A stretch of 62,920 nucleotides of DNA from assembly GCA_045126975.1 (NCBI GenBank), contig JBGVPL010000036.1, positions 1 to 62,920 of the forward strand, given 5' to 3'. The stretch is from Aphodosoma sp045126975. Lineage in GTDB: Bacteria > Bacteroidota > Bacteroidia > Bacteroidales > Paludibacteraceae. Positions 32,265-40,102 of the stretch are shown piece after piece. Under the pieces are notes generated by a model that did no database searches, was not told the origin of the DNA, and saw nothing but the letters and a program-made list of their open reading frames with translations. The translations under genes were made by a program, and so were the position numbers. Position 1 is the first letter of the stretch, and every line of letters begins with the position of its first letter.

Positions 32265-33101
32265 ATGGATTACTATTGCTATATAGCGGGGCTACCCGAC
32301 ATACAGATTGACAATGCTAAGTCGATTCCAGCACAGGAGGAGATTCTCGATGAGTTGAAGCAAATATTGTCGAAAGACGATATGGATTTGCTCAATCTCT
32401 TGCGCTTGAAATACGACAATGCCAATTTGTTGAAATATCTTGACAATCGTGATGCCGAACTCAATCCGCTCGGTACGCTCACTGCGCAAGATTGGACTGA
32501 ACTGATTGAAATAATCGACAATAGTGATGAACTAAATCCTGCACGCGACCGTCGATTATTGAAATATATGTTGGACTTCTACACCACTATTCGCGACGAA
32601 CAAAGTGAAGAGAAAATCGGATTCCGCGAAGATTTCCTCGCTGCGTTATACTATAAATATGGTATGAACAGCAAAAACAAATTCGTTGCCGATTGGTTTG
32701 AGTTCAATTTGAACATAAACAATATTCTCACTGCCCTCACTTGTCGTAAGTATGGATGGGATGTAAAATCGGCTATCGTAGGCGATAATATTGTTGCGGA
32801 GACTATTCGCAACTCCGTATCGGCTCGCGACTTTAATCTCAAAACAGAAATCGACTATTTCGATGCACTTGTGAGCATATCGGAAACTGCTAACCTACTC
32901 GACCGTGAACACCGCATCGACGCATTGAAATGGAATTGGCTCGTTGAACGCACATTCTTCAATACATTCACTATAGAGAGCGTGTTGTCGTTTTGGTTGC
33001 GTTGTGAATTGATGCACCGTTGGGACAATCTTTCAATGGAAGAAGGCGCAGAGATATTCCGTCAGATGATTAACGACTTGAAAAAAGACGTTAAGTTCTA
33101 A
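32265..33101 (+). CDS. DUF2764 protein, V-ATPase subunit C-like
   Basis: The product starts MDYYCYIAGLPDIQ and contains LLNLLRLKYDNANLLKYL, matching the DUF2764 family that always sits between subunits E and A in Bacteroidetes and spirochaete V-ATPase operons. Position and helical content suggest the role of subunit C/d, linking rotor to membrane part; this is inference from context. Length 278 is normal. Confidence 0.85.
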   Translation: MDYYCYIAGLPDIQIDNAKSIPAQEEILDELKQILSKDDMDLLNLLRLKYDNANLLKYLDNRDAELNPLGTLTAQDWTELIEIIDNSDELNPARDRRLLKYMLDFYTTIRDEQSEEKIGFREDFLAALYYKYGMNSKNKFVADWFEFNLNINNILTALTCRKYGWDVKSAIVGDNIVAETIRNSVSARDFNLKTEIDYFDALVSISETANLLDREHRIDALKWNWLVERTFFNTFTIESVLSFWLRCELMHRWDNLSMEEGAEIFRQMINDLKKDVKF

Positions 33102-33107
33102 GAATAT

Positions 33108-33317
33108 ATTTTTAGACATAATGACATAAAAGCATATACCCTTATTTATATAATGGTCTTACTGCTCCTAAAGTCGCATCTCGACACCAAAGACATATTT
33201 TTATAAATGTAACTTAAAATCTGTCTTTTTCCCGCCAAGATAAAAAACACAAGTTTTTTAGCGAGGCGTATGTCAAAAATAAAAAAAATATGTAATTATG
33301 TCTTTCTGTCTAAAAAA
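33108..33317 (-). mobile_element. MITE-like element, copy 2 (~210 bp), inverted relative to copy 1
   Basis: Ends TTTTTAGACATAATGACAT and TTATGTCTTTCTGTCTAAAAA are terminal inverted repeats. The reverse complement of 33186-33285 matches 26060-26155 closely: same words ACATACGCCTCGCTAAAAAA, TTTTTTATCTTGGCG and TTTTAAGTTACATTT. It sits inside the V-ATPase operon between DUF2764 and atpA, with no gene inside. Confidence 0.7.
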
Positions 33318-33357
33318 CTTCTCTAACAAAGAAAAATAAATAATAAAACAATAAATA

Positions 33358-35112
33358 ATGGCAACAAAAGGTAAAGTAAAAGGTATCATCTCCAACCTCG
33401 TAACTGTAGGTGTAGATGGTCCTGTAGCTCAAAATGAGATTTGCTATATCTCGTTGGGCAATGTAAGACTTATGGCCGAGGTACTTAAAGTAAACGGCGA
33501 TGATGTCTTCGTACAAGTATTCGAAAGCACTCGTGGCCTTAAAGTTGGCAACGATGTAGAATTTACCGGACACATGTTGGAAGTAACACTCGGTCCTGGT
33601 ATGCTTTCACGCAACTACGATGGTCTTCAAAACGACCTCGACAAACTCACTGGCGTATTCCTCAAACGTGGTGAATACAACTTCCCTCTCGACAACGAAA
33701 AACTTTGGGATTTCAAACCACTTGCTCAAGTAGGCGATAAAGTAGAAGCTGCTTCATGGCTCGGCGAAGTGGAAGAAAACTTCCAACCTCACAAAATCAT
33801 GGTTCCTTTCGTTATGGAAGGCACTTACACTGTGAAATCGGTGGCTGCTGCTGGTCAATACACAATCAACGACACTATCGCTGTGATTACCGACGCTGAT
33901 GGCAACGACCACAATATCAATATGATTCAAAAATGGCCTGTTAAAAAGGCTATCAACGTACACACTGAAAAACCACGTCCTTTCCGCTTGTTGGAAACTG
34001 GTGTGCGTACAATCGACACTGCCAACCCTATCGTTGAAGGTGGTACTGGCTTCATCCCTGGTCCTTTCGGTACTGGTAAAACTGTGCTTCAACACGCTAT
34101 CTCAAAACAAGCCGATGCCGACATCGTTATTATGGCTGCTTGTGGTGAGCGTGCTAACGAGGTTGTGGAAATCTTCGTTGAATTCCCAGAATTGGAAGAC
34201 CCACACACTGGTCGTAAATTGATGGAACGTACTATCATCATCGCTAACACATCTAACATGCCTGTTGCATCACGTGAAGCTTCTGTATATACAGCAATGA
34301 CTATCGCTGAATACTATCGCGCAATGGGATTGAAAGTTCTCCTTATGGCCGACTCTACTTCTCGTTGGGCGCAAGCTCTTCGTGAGATGTCAAACCGTAT
34401 GGAAGAGCTCCCTGGTCAAGATGCGTTCCCTATGGACCTCTCGGCTATCATCGGTGCATTCTATAGCCGTGCTGGTTATGTATATCTCAAAAATGGTGCT
34501 ACTGGTTCTATTACGTTCATCGGTACTGTATCACCTGCTGGTGGTAACTTGAAAGAGCCTGTAACTGAAGGTACTAAAAAAGCTGCGCGTTGCTTCTACG
34601 CACTCGAACAAAACCGTGCTGACCGCAAACGCTACCCTGCTGTTAACCCTATTGATAGTTATTCTAAATATATCGAATACCCTGAATTCGAAGAGTATAT
34701 CAAAACAAAAATCGAAGGCGACTGGATTGGTATGGTCAACCAAATGAAGACTATCCTCCAACGTGGTAAAGAGGTACAAGAGCAAATCAATATCCTCGGC
34801 GACGATGGTGTACCTGTAGAATATCACGTTACATTCTGGAAATCAGAAGTTATCGACTTCGTTATCCTTCAACAAGATGCATTCGACAAAATCGATGCTG
34901 TTTGTCCGCTCGAACGTCAAGAATTCATGCTCAAACTCGTTATGGACATCTGTAACTCTGACTACGAATTCGACTCATTCCTCGAAGTTATGGACTACTT
35001 CAAACGCATCATCAACGTTTGCAAACAAATGAACTATAGCGAATTCCATAGCCAAAAATTCGAAGAACACCTTGCTCGTCTCAACGAAATCCTCGCTGAA
35101 CGCGAAGCGTAA
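33358..35112 (+). CDS. atpA: V-type ATPase catalytic subunit A
   Basis: Subunit A hydrolyses or makes ATP in the V1 head. The 584-residue protein carries the A-specific bulge domain (about 110-190) and Walker A as GPFGTGKTV, followed by GERANEVVEIFVEFPEL and the arginine-finger-region ADSTSRWAQALREMS. Other expected motifs are PGQDAFPMDLSAIIGAFYSRAG and NPIDSYSKY. Length and motifs are standard. Strong codon bias (many GGT/CGT/ACT) suggests high expression. Confidence 0.97.
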   Translation: MATKGKVKGIISNLVTVGVDGPVAQNEICYISLGNVRLMAEVLKVNGDDVFVQVFESTRGLKVGNDVEFTGHMLEVTLGPGMLSRNYDGLQNDLDKLTGVFLKRGEYNFPLDNEKLWDFKPLAQVGDKVEAASWLGEVEENFQPHKIMVPFVMEGTYTVKSVAAAGQYTINDTIAVITDADGNDHNINMIQKWPVKKAINVHTEKPRPFRLLETGVRTIDTANPIVEGGTGFIPGPFGTGKTVLQHAISKQADADIVIMAACGERANEVVEIFVEFPELEDPHTGRKLMERTIIIANTSNMPVASREASVYTAMTIAEYYRAMGLKVLLMADSTSRWAQALREMSNRMEELPGQDAFPMDLSAIIGAFYSRAGYVYLKNGATGSITFIGTVSPAGGNLKEPVTEGTKKAARCFYALEQNRADRKRYPAVNPIDSYSKYIEYPEFEEYIKTKIEGDWIGMVNQMKTILQRGKEVQEQINILGDDGVPVEYHVTFWKSEVIDFVILQQDAFDKIDAVCPLERQEFMLKLVMDICNSDYEFDSFLEVMDYFKRIINVCKQMNYSEFHSQKFEEHLARLNEILAEREA

Positions 35113-35121
35113 TTAATTCAT

Positions 35122-35278
35122 AAAAAAGACAGGAAAACAAGAAAAACACGAAATAAACTTTCATAAACGCAAATTATCATCAATTATCCATTAATTCTAT
35201 CTAGAAGTTATTTACGATTAATTTGTGAAAATTTACGTTAGAACAAAAATCATGTTCTCATGTTTTCATGTCTAAAAA
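35122..35278. repeat. Repeat element with AAAAAAGACA..TGTCTAAAAAA ends
   Basis: AAAAAAGACAGGAAAACA on the left and TGTTTTCATGTCTAAAAAA on the right form imperfect terminal inverted repeats. The interior 35169-35240 matches the repeat at 18845-18917. It is about 155 bp and lies between atpA and atpB. Confidence 0.6.
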
Positions 35279-35291
35279 AAACTATAACGTT

Positions 35292-36608
35292 ATGACTAAA
35301 GCTTTTCAAAAAATATACACAAAAATTACTAACATCACTAAGGCGACTATCTCGCTTAAGGCTGCTGGTGTTGGTAATGACGAGCTTGCAACCGTAAATG
35401 GTAAATTGGCTCAGGTAGTGCGCATTATGGGCGATGACGTTACACTACAAGTGTTCGGTGGTACTGAAGGTATCCCTACTAATGCCGAAGTTATCTTCCT
35501 CGGCAAAGCCCCATCACTCAAAGTAAGTGAACAACTCGCAGGCCGTTTCTTCAACGCTCTTGGCGAACCTATCGATGGCGGTCCAGAAATCGAAGGCGAA
35601 GAGGTAGAAATCGGTGGTCCTTCGGTTAACCCAGTGCGCCGTAAACAACCATCTGAACTCATCGCAACTGGTATCGCTGGTATCGACTTGAACAACACCC
35701 TCGTGTCTGGTCAAAAGATTCCATTCTTTGCCGACCCTGACCAACCTTACAACCAAGTAATGGCCAACGTAGCCCTCCGTGCCAAAGCCGACAAAATCAT
35801 CCTTGGTGGTATGGGTCTTACTAACGACGACTACCTCTATTTCAAAAACGTATTTAACAATGCCGGCGTTCTCGACCGTATCGTTTCTTTCGTAAATACT
35901 ACTGAAAATCCACCAGTTGAGCGTCTTCTTATTCCTGATATGGCGCTTACAGCTGCTGAATATTTCGCTGTAGAGAAAAACCAAAAGGTACTTGTGCTCC
36001 TCACCGACATGACATCGTATGCCGATGCTTTGGCTATCGTGTCTAACCGTATGGACCAAATCCCTTCTAAAGACTCTATGCCTGGTTCGCTCTACTCTGA
36101 CTTGGCTAAAATCTACGAAAAAGCAGTACAATTCCCTGCAGGTGGTTCTATCACTATTATCGCCGTTACTACCCTCTCTGGTGGCGACATTACTCACGCT
36201 ATTCCTGACAACACTGGTTATATCACCGAAGGTCAGTTGTTCCTCCGTCGCGACTCTGACGTAGGTAAAGTTATCGTCGACCCATTCCGTTCTCTCTCTC
36301 GTTTGAAACAATTGGTTGCTGGTAAGAAAACTCGTGAAGACCACGCTCAAGTAATGAATGCTGCCGTACGTCTCTATGCCGATGCTGCTAATGCTAAAAC
36401 TAAGTTGGAAAACGGTTTCGACCTTACTAACTACGACGAACGTGCCCTCGATTTCGCAAAAGACTACTCAGAACAATTGCTTGCTATCGACGTAAACATC
36501 GATACAACTCAAATGCTCGACGTAGCATGGTCACTCTTCGGCACTCACTTCAAACCAGAAGAGGTTAACATCAAACAAGAATTGGTTGAAAAATACTGGA
36601 AAAAATAA
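35292..36608 (+). CDS. atpB: V-type ATPase subunit B
   Basis: Subunit B is the non-catalytic nucleotide-site subunit of the V1 head. The protein begins MTKAFQKIYTKITN and shows GRFFNALGEPIDGGPE, PSELIATGIAGID, the degenerate P-loop region typical of B, LTDMTSYADALAIVSNRMDQIPSKDSMPGSLYSDLA, and DPFRSLSRL. The start at 35292 is preferred; the ATG at 35268 lies inside the end of a repeat element and adds eight odd residues. Confidence 0.96.
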   Translation: MTKAFQKIYTKITNITKATISLKAAGVGNDELATVNGKLAQVVRIMGDDVTLQVFGGTEGIPTNAEVIFLGKAPSLKVSEQLAGRFFNALGEPIDGGPEIEGEEVEIGGPSVNPVRRKQPSELIATGIAGIDLNNTLVSGQKIPFFADPDQPYNQVMANVALRAKADKIILGGMGLTNDDYLYFKNVFNNAGVLDRIVSFVNTTENPPVERLLIPDMALTAAEYFAVEKNQKVLVLLTDMTSYADALAIVSNRMDQIPSKDSMPGSLYSDLAKIYEKAVQFPAGGSITIIAVTTLSGGDITHAIPDNTGYITEGQLFLRRDSDVGKVIVDPFRSLSRLKQLVAGKKTREDHAQVMNAAVRLYADAANAKTKLENGFDLTNYDERALDFAKDYSEQLLAIDVNIDTTQMLDVAWSLFGTHFKPEEVNIKQELVEKYWKK

Positions 36609-36746
36609 ATAGTAACGAGTAACGAGTCGTTAGTAACGAGAACCATCCTGCACAAATAAAATCTCGCTACTCGCAACTAAAATACTAAATTTTAATGCCG
36701 AATGGCAAGTCTCGCTACTCGCTACTCGCTACTAAAAATCTAACAA
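36606..36746. repeat. Double paired heptamer array (AGTAACG / CTCGCTA)
   Basis: AGTAACG units, core GAACCATCCTGCAC, CTCGCTACTCGC, then a second core ATGCCGAATGGCA and CTCGCTA x3. It fills the whole atpB-atpD gap. Confidence 0.8.
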
Positions 36747-37331
36747 ATGGCAATTTCATTTCAATATAACAAAACATCGCTTCAAGGGCTCGAAAAGAAC
36801 TTGAAAATGCGTGTGCGTGCATTGCCTACAATCAAAAACAAAGAGAGTGCCCTCCGTCTCGAAGTGAAGCGTGCGAAAGACGACATCGTCCGTCTCGAGC
36901 AAGAACTCGAAAATCGCATCGCTGCCTACGACAAGATGTTGGCTCTCTGGGGTGAGTTCGACACTTCCCTCCTCACCGTAGAAGAAGTGAAGATGGACAT
37001 CAAAAAGATTGCAGGCGTACGTGTACCCGTATTAGAAGAAGTGATATACCAAACCAAACCGTTCAGCGTTTTCAGCGCACCTAAATGGTATGCCGACGGA
37101 CTCTCTGAACTCAAAAATTTGGCTCAAGTTGGTATCGAACGTGAATTCTGCGCTCAAAAACTCCAGCTCCTCGAATATGCCCGCAAAAAGACTACTCAAA
37201 AGGTAAATCTATTTGAGAAAGTACAAATCCCAGGCTACGAAGACGCTATTCGCAAAATCAAACGATTCATGGAAGACGAAGAAAACCTCTCTAAATCTTC
37301 ACAAAAAATCGTAAAAGCAAAACGAGTATGA
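36747..37331 (+). CDS. atpD: V-type ATPase subunit D (central rotor)
   Basis: The 194-residue protein is two long helices separated by a short domain, the usual shape of the central stalk subunit D. Motifs include LKMRVRALPTIKNKESALRLEVKRAK at the N-terminal helix and VNLFEKVQIPGYEDAIRKIKRFMEDEEN at the C-terminal helix, the latter being the most conserved part of the family. Its stop overlaps the start of atpI by four bases (ATGA). Confidence 0.92.
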   Translation: MAISFQYNKTSLQGLEKNLKMRVRALPTIKNKESALRLEVKRAKDDIVRLEQELENRIAAYDKMLALWGEFDTSLLTVEEVKMDIKKIAGVRVPVLEEVIYQTKPFSVFSAPKWYADGLSELKNLAQVGIEREFCAQKLQLLEYARKKTTQKVNLFEKVQIPGYEDAIRKIKRFMEDEENLSKSSQKIVKAKRV

Positions 37332-39199
37332 TAACAAAAATGACTAAATACGACTTCCTTGTGTTTCACGCACAATACGACGACTTTCTCGAGAAATTGA
37401 GAAACGTAGGCGTATTGCACGTAGCCACATTGGAAGAAGGTGACGCCAATCTCGAACTTGTCCGCGAGAAAATAGCTCTTCAAGCTCGCATCGACAAGCA
37501 AATCGAGACTGCCAAGGCTCTCATCAACGCCTACAATTCGGCAAAAGATGTTGCTCCGCTCACTCCTGCTCCAGCCCAAAAACTCTCATTAGATGAAGGA
37601 CTTGAGGTGTTGACTCGTTTCGAGGCACTCCAAGCCGAAGCCGAAGCGTTGCGTCAAGAGGTAGCCGCTGCCGAACGCGAGCAACAACGCATGGCTCCAT
37701 GGGGCGACTACTCTGCCGAGCAATTCCAACGCCTTGCCGACGCAGGATTCCATCTCGGATTCTACACTTGCGCAGGTCGCCTCTACAAACCTGAATGGGA
37801 AGAGCAATACAACGCATTCATTGTCAACAACAGCACCAACACCACATATTTCGTAACCGTAACTCGCGAACCTATTGCCGACATCGAAGCCGAAACCTTC
37901 GATATGAGCAAATTAGGCTCTAAAGAGTTAACAAGCGAAGTAGAAAAAGCCCACGTTGCATACGCCGACAAACAGGCTGAAATACGCAACTATGCTGTTG
38001 CCAACCTCGAAAATCTCTGCCAACTCACACTACAAGTCAGCGAGATTATCGACATCGACCGAGTGCATATCAACACCCTCCGTGCTGCCGACAACACAGT
38101 GATGCTCCTCGAAGGCTACTGTCCTACCGACACAACCGAAGCCCTCGAGGCTATGCTCCACGAAGAAGGCGTCTATTTCGAAGCATCTGAGCCTGAAGCC
38201 GAAGACAACGTGCCTATCAAGCTCCGCAACAATGCCTTCATTCGACTATTCGAGCCACTCACAGGCATGTATGGTATGCCAAACTACAACGAATACGACC
38301 CCACACCTATTCTCGGTCCATTCTTCTTATTGTTTTTCGCAATGTGTATGGGCGACGCAGGCTATGGTATCCTCCTTATCCTCTTCGGTCTTGCACTCAA
38401 ATTCAATAAGATTAAAATCGCTATGTTCGACGGCATGGGTAGCATCATCACCGCTCTTGGAGTTGTTACAGCCATCGTAGGCGTATTTCTTGGCACCGCC
38501 TTTGGTGTTGACCTCTACAATGCCGAATTCGTTCCTGCTGCCCTCAAATCCGTAATGATTAAAGGCGAAGTAATGGGATTCGACATCCAAATGGTCATGG
38601 CTCTCATCATCGGTGTGTTCCACATCTGCCTTGCAATGACAGTCAAAGCCATCTGCTACACTCAGCGCGACGGCTTCATGGCAAATCTCAGCAATTGGGG
38701 ATGGCTTCTTCTCATCGTTGGTGGCATTGCTACAGCCATTTTAGCAATGATGAAAATCCTTTCGCCAGAGGTAACACAATACGTAATCATCGGCGTAGGA
38801 GCCATTTCAGCACTTGGCATCTATATTTTCAACGACCCAAAACGCAACCCTCTCATCAACATCGGAGCAGGACTTTGGGACACATACAATATGGTAACAG
38901 GTCTCCTTGGCGACGTACTCAGCTACATCCGTCTCTACGCGCTCGGACTCGCAGGCGGTATGCTTGGTGGAGCATTCAATGATATAGCAACCATGATACT
39001 TGGCGAAAATCCAAACATAGGCTCATGGATAGGCTTCATCGTCATCATCGTCTTTGCCCACATACTCAACCTCGCCTTGTCAGCCCTCGGAGCATTCGTT
39101 CACCCATTGCGTCTCACCTTCGTCGAATACTTCAAAAACGTAGGCTACGAAGGCAAAGGCGAAAAATACGCACCACTCTCTCGTAAAGTTGAAAGTTGA
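37328..39199 (+). CDS. atpI: V-type ATPase subunit I (membrane stator, a-like)
   Basis: Residues 1-330 form the cytosolic arm with coiled coils; after that come seven to eight membrane helices. GPFFLLFFAMCMGDAGYGILL (about 332-352) and the ion-channel helix with the conserved Arg, DVLSYIRLYALGLAGGMLGGAFN, are diagnostic. It couples ion flow to rotation. The last residues (KVES) and the TGA stop are supplied by GTTGAAA/GTTGAGA heptamers, so the natural C-terminus was probably altered by the array. Confidence 0.95.
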   Translation: MITKMTKYDFLVFHAQYDDFLEKLRNVGVLHVATLEEGDANLELVREKIALQARIDKQIETAKALINAYNSAKDVAPLTPAPAQKLSLDEGLEVLTRFEALQAEAEALRQEVAAAEREQQRMAPWGDYSAEQFQRLADAGFHLGFYTCAGRLYKPEWEEQYNAFIVNNSTNTTYFVTVTREPIADIEAETFDMSKLGSKELTSEVEKAHVAYADKQAEIRNYAVANLENLCQLTLQVSEIIDIDRVHINTLRAADNTVMLLEGYCPTDTTEALEAMLHEEGVYFEASEPEAEDNVPIKLRNNAFIRLFEPLTGMYGMPNYNEYDPTPILGPFFLLFFAMCMGDAGYGILLILFGLALKFNKIKIAMFDGMGSIITALGVVTAIVGVFLGTAFGVDLYNAEFVPAALKSVMIKGEVMGFDIQMVMALIIGVFHICLAMTVKAICYTQRDGFMANLSNWGWLLLIVGGIATAILAMMKILSPEVTQYVIIGVGAISALGIYIFNDPKRNPLINIGAGLWDTYNMVTGLLGDVLSYIRLYALGLAGGMLGGAFNDIATMILGENPNIGSWIGFIVIIVFAHILNLALSALGAFVHPLRLTFVEYFKNVGYEGKGEKYAPLSRKVES

Positions 39200-39204
39200 G
39201 AGAT
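39186..39204. repeat. Heptamers at the 3' end of atpI
   Basis: GTTGAAA, GTTGAGA encode the last residues and stop codon of atpI. Confidence 0.6.
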
Positions 39205-39206
39205 GA

Positions 39207-39301
39207 GGGACGTTGAAAACGTCCAACTATACCTAAGTACGTTGATACATTGCATCTTCATAAAAAGTAAAGTGCAAGGGACGTTGAAAACGTCCAACTA
39301 T
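39207..39301. repeat. Two copies of a 24-bp palindromic repeat
   Basis: The same 24 bp, with GGACGTT-GAA-AACGTCC at its heart followed by AACTAT, occurs at 39207-39230 and 39278-39301 (start to start 71 bp). Confidence 0.85.
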
Positions 39302-39307
39302 GCTTAA

Positions 39308-39352
39308 CTGCGGGTGATTTTTGTGAGGAGCGAAGCGTTATCACAAAAATTA
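39308..39352. repeat. Inverted repeat between atpI and atpK
   Basis: GGTGATTTTTGTGA and TCACAAAAATTACC surround GGAGCGAAGCGTT. The words GAGCGAAGCG recur in the REP-like copy at 61720. Confidence 0.65.
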
Positions 39353-39461
39353 CCTGCAGACAAAAAATCCATCCCCCACTCGTCCCCAACGGGGGCGAAC
39401 AAATAAAAAAACAAATTAAATAAAAAATAAATTATTAACAACTAAAAAAAATTTAAACATT

Positions 39462-39881
39462 ATGGAACTAATTTTAGGTTATCTCGGTTTAGGCCTCATG
39501 TTAGGTCTTGCATGTATCGGTTCATGTATCGGAACAACAATTGCAGGTAAAGCTGCAGAAGGTGCATTGAAAAAAAATCCAGGAGCATCATCATCTTACA
39601 TGATTCTCTCAGCCCTTCCATCAACACAAGGTCTTTATGGCTTCGTAGCATTCCTTGCATGGACAAGCAAAGATTTCGCAACTGACGGCATCATGCTCTT
39701 CTGCGTAGGTCTTGCAGTAGGCGCAATCTGCCTCATCTCAGCAATCCGTCAAGGTCAAGTATGTGCCGACGGTATCGCATCAATCGCTCAAGGCAACGAC
39801 GTATTGACAAACACATTCATCTACGCCGCACTCCCTGAGTTCTACGCAATCCTTGCCCTCGTAGCAACATTCTTGATTTAA
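39462..39881 (+). CDS. atpK: V-type ATPase proteolipid subunit K
   Basis: The 139-residue, four-helix proteolipid makes the rotor ring. Aligning by eye with Enterococcus hirae NtpK, all Na+ ligands are kept: Leu52, Thr55 and Gln56 in LPSTQGLYGF, Gln97 in IRQGQV, and Glu126 in ALPEFYAIL. These correspond to L61, T64, Q65, Q110 and E139. This points to a Na+-coupled ring, though H+ cannot be excluded from sequence. It follows atpI by about 260 bp filled with repeats and has a terminator after it, so it may be partly independent or end the operon. Confidence 0.93.
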   Translation: MELILGYLGLGLMLGLACIGSCIGTTIAGKAAEGALKKNPGASSSYMILSALPSTQGLYGFVAFLAWTSKDFATDGIMLFCVGLAVGAICLISAIRQGQVCADGIASIAQGNDVLTNTFIYAALPEFYAILALVATFLI

Positions 39882-39910
39882 TAAATCAAAATCCATTAAA
39901 CATCCCTCCT

Positions 39911-39956
39911 ATTCTCCCCCTATCTTAGGGGGAGTGCCCAACGGGCGAAGGGGTTA
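39911..39956. repeat. REP-like CCCCCT element, copy 2
   Basis: CTCCCCCTATCTTAGGGGG, a short GCCC/GGGC hairpin, then AAGGGGTT. Same order as copies at 30320 (inverted) and 61699. Confidence 0.75.
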
Positions 39957-39970
39957 ACCATCAACAAAAA

Positions 39971-40001
39971 GGCATCTCACACACCATGAGATGCCTTTTT
40001 T
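39971..40001 (+). terminator. Terminator of the V-ATPase operon
   Basis: GGCATCTCA and TGAGATGCC arms, then TTTTTTC. Confidence 0.85.
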
Positions 40002-40041
40002 CATTCCCCACACCACAAACCTCTCTTCAAATGAACATAAA

Positions 40042-40077
40042 AAAGACCTATAACAATTTATTATAGATCTTTTTTTA
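40042..40077 (-). terminator. Terminator of the exonuclease-RecQ-UvrD gene
   Basis: AAAGATCTATAA and TTATAGGTCTTTT arms on the minus strand with A/T runs on both sides; probably works in both directions. Confidence 0.75.
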
Positions 40078-40102
40078 TATAATTATTATTAACACTAACT
40101 AT

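Noticed and set aside
35514..36350. 278-codon minus frame opposite atpB
   Set aside because: Antisense shadow of a highly biased gene, no recognisable domain.
39207..39301. CRISPR array
   Set aside because: Only two copies of a palindromic 24-mer, one spacer of 47 bp, and no cas genes. The heptamer arrays are also too short in period to be CRISPR.
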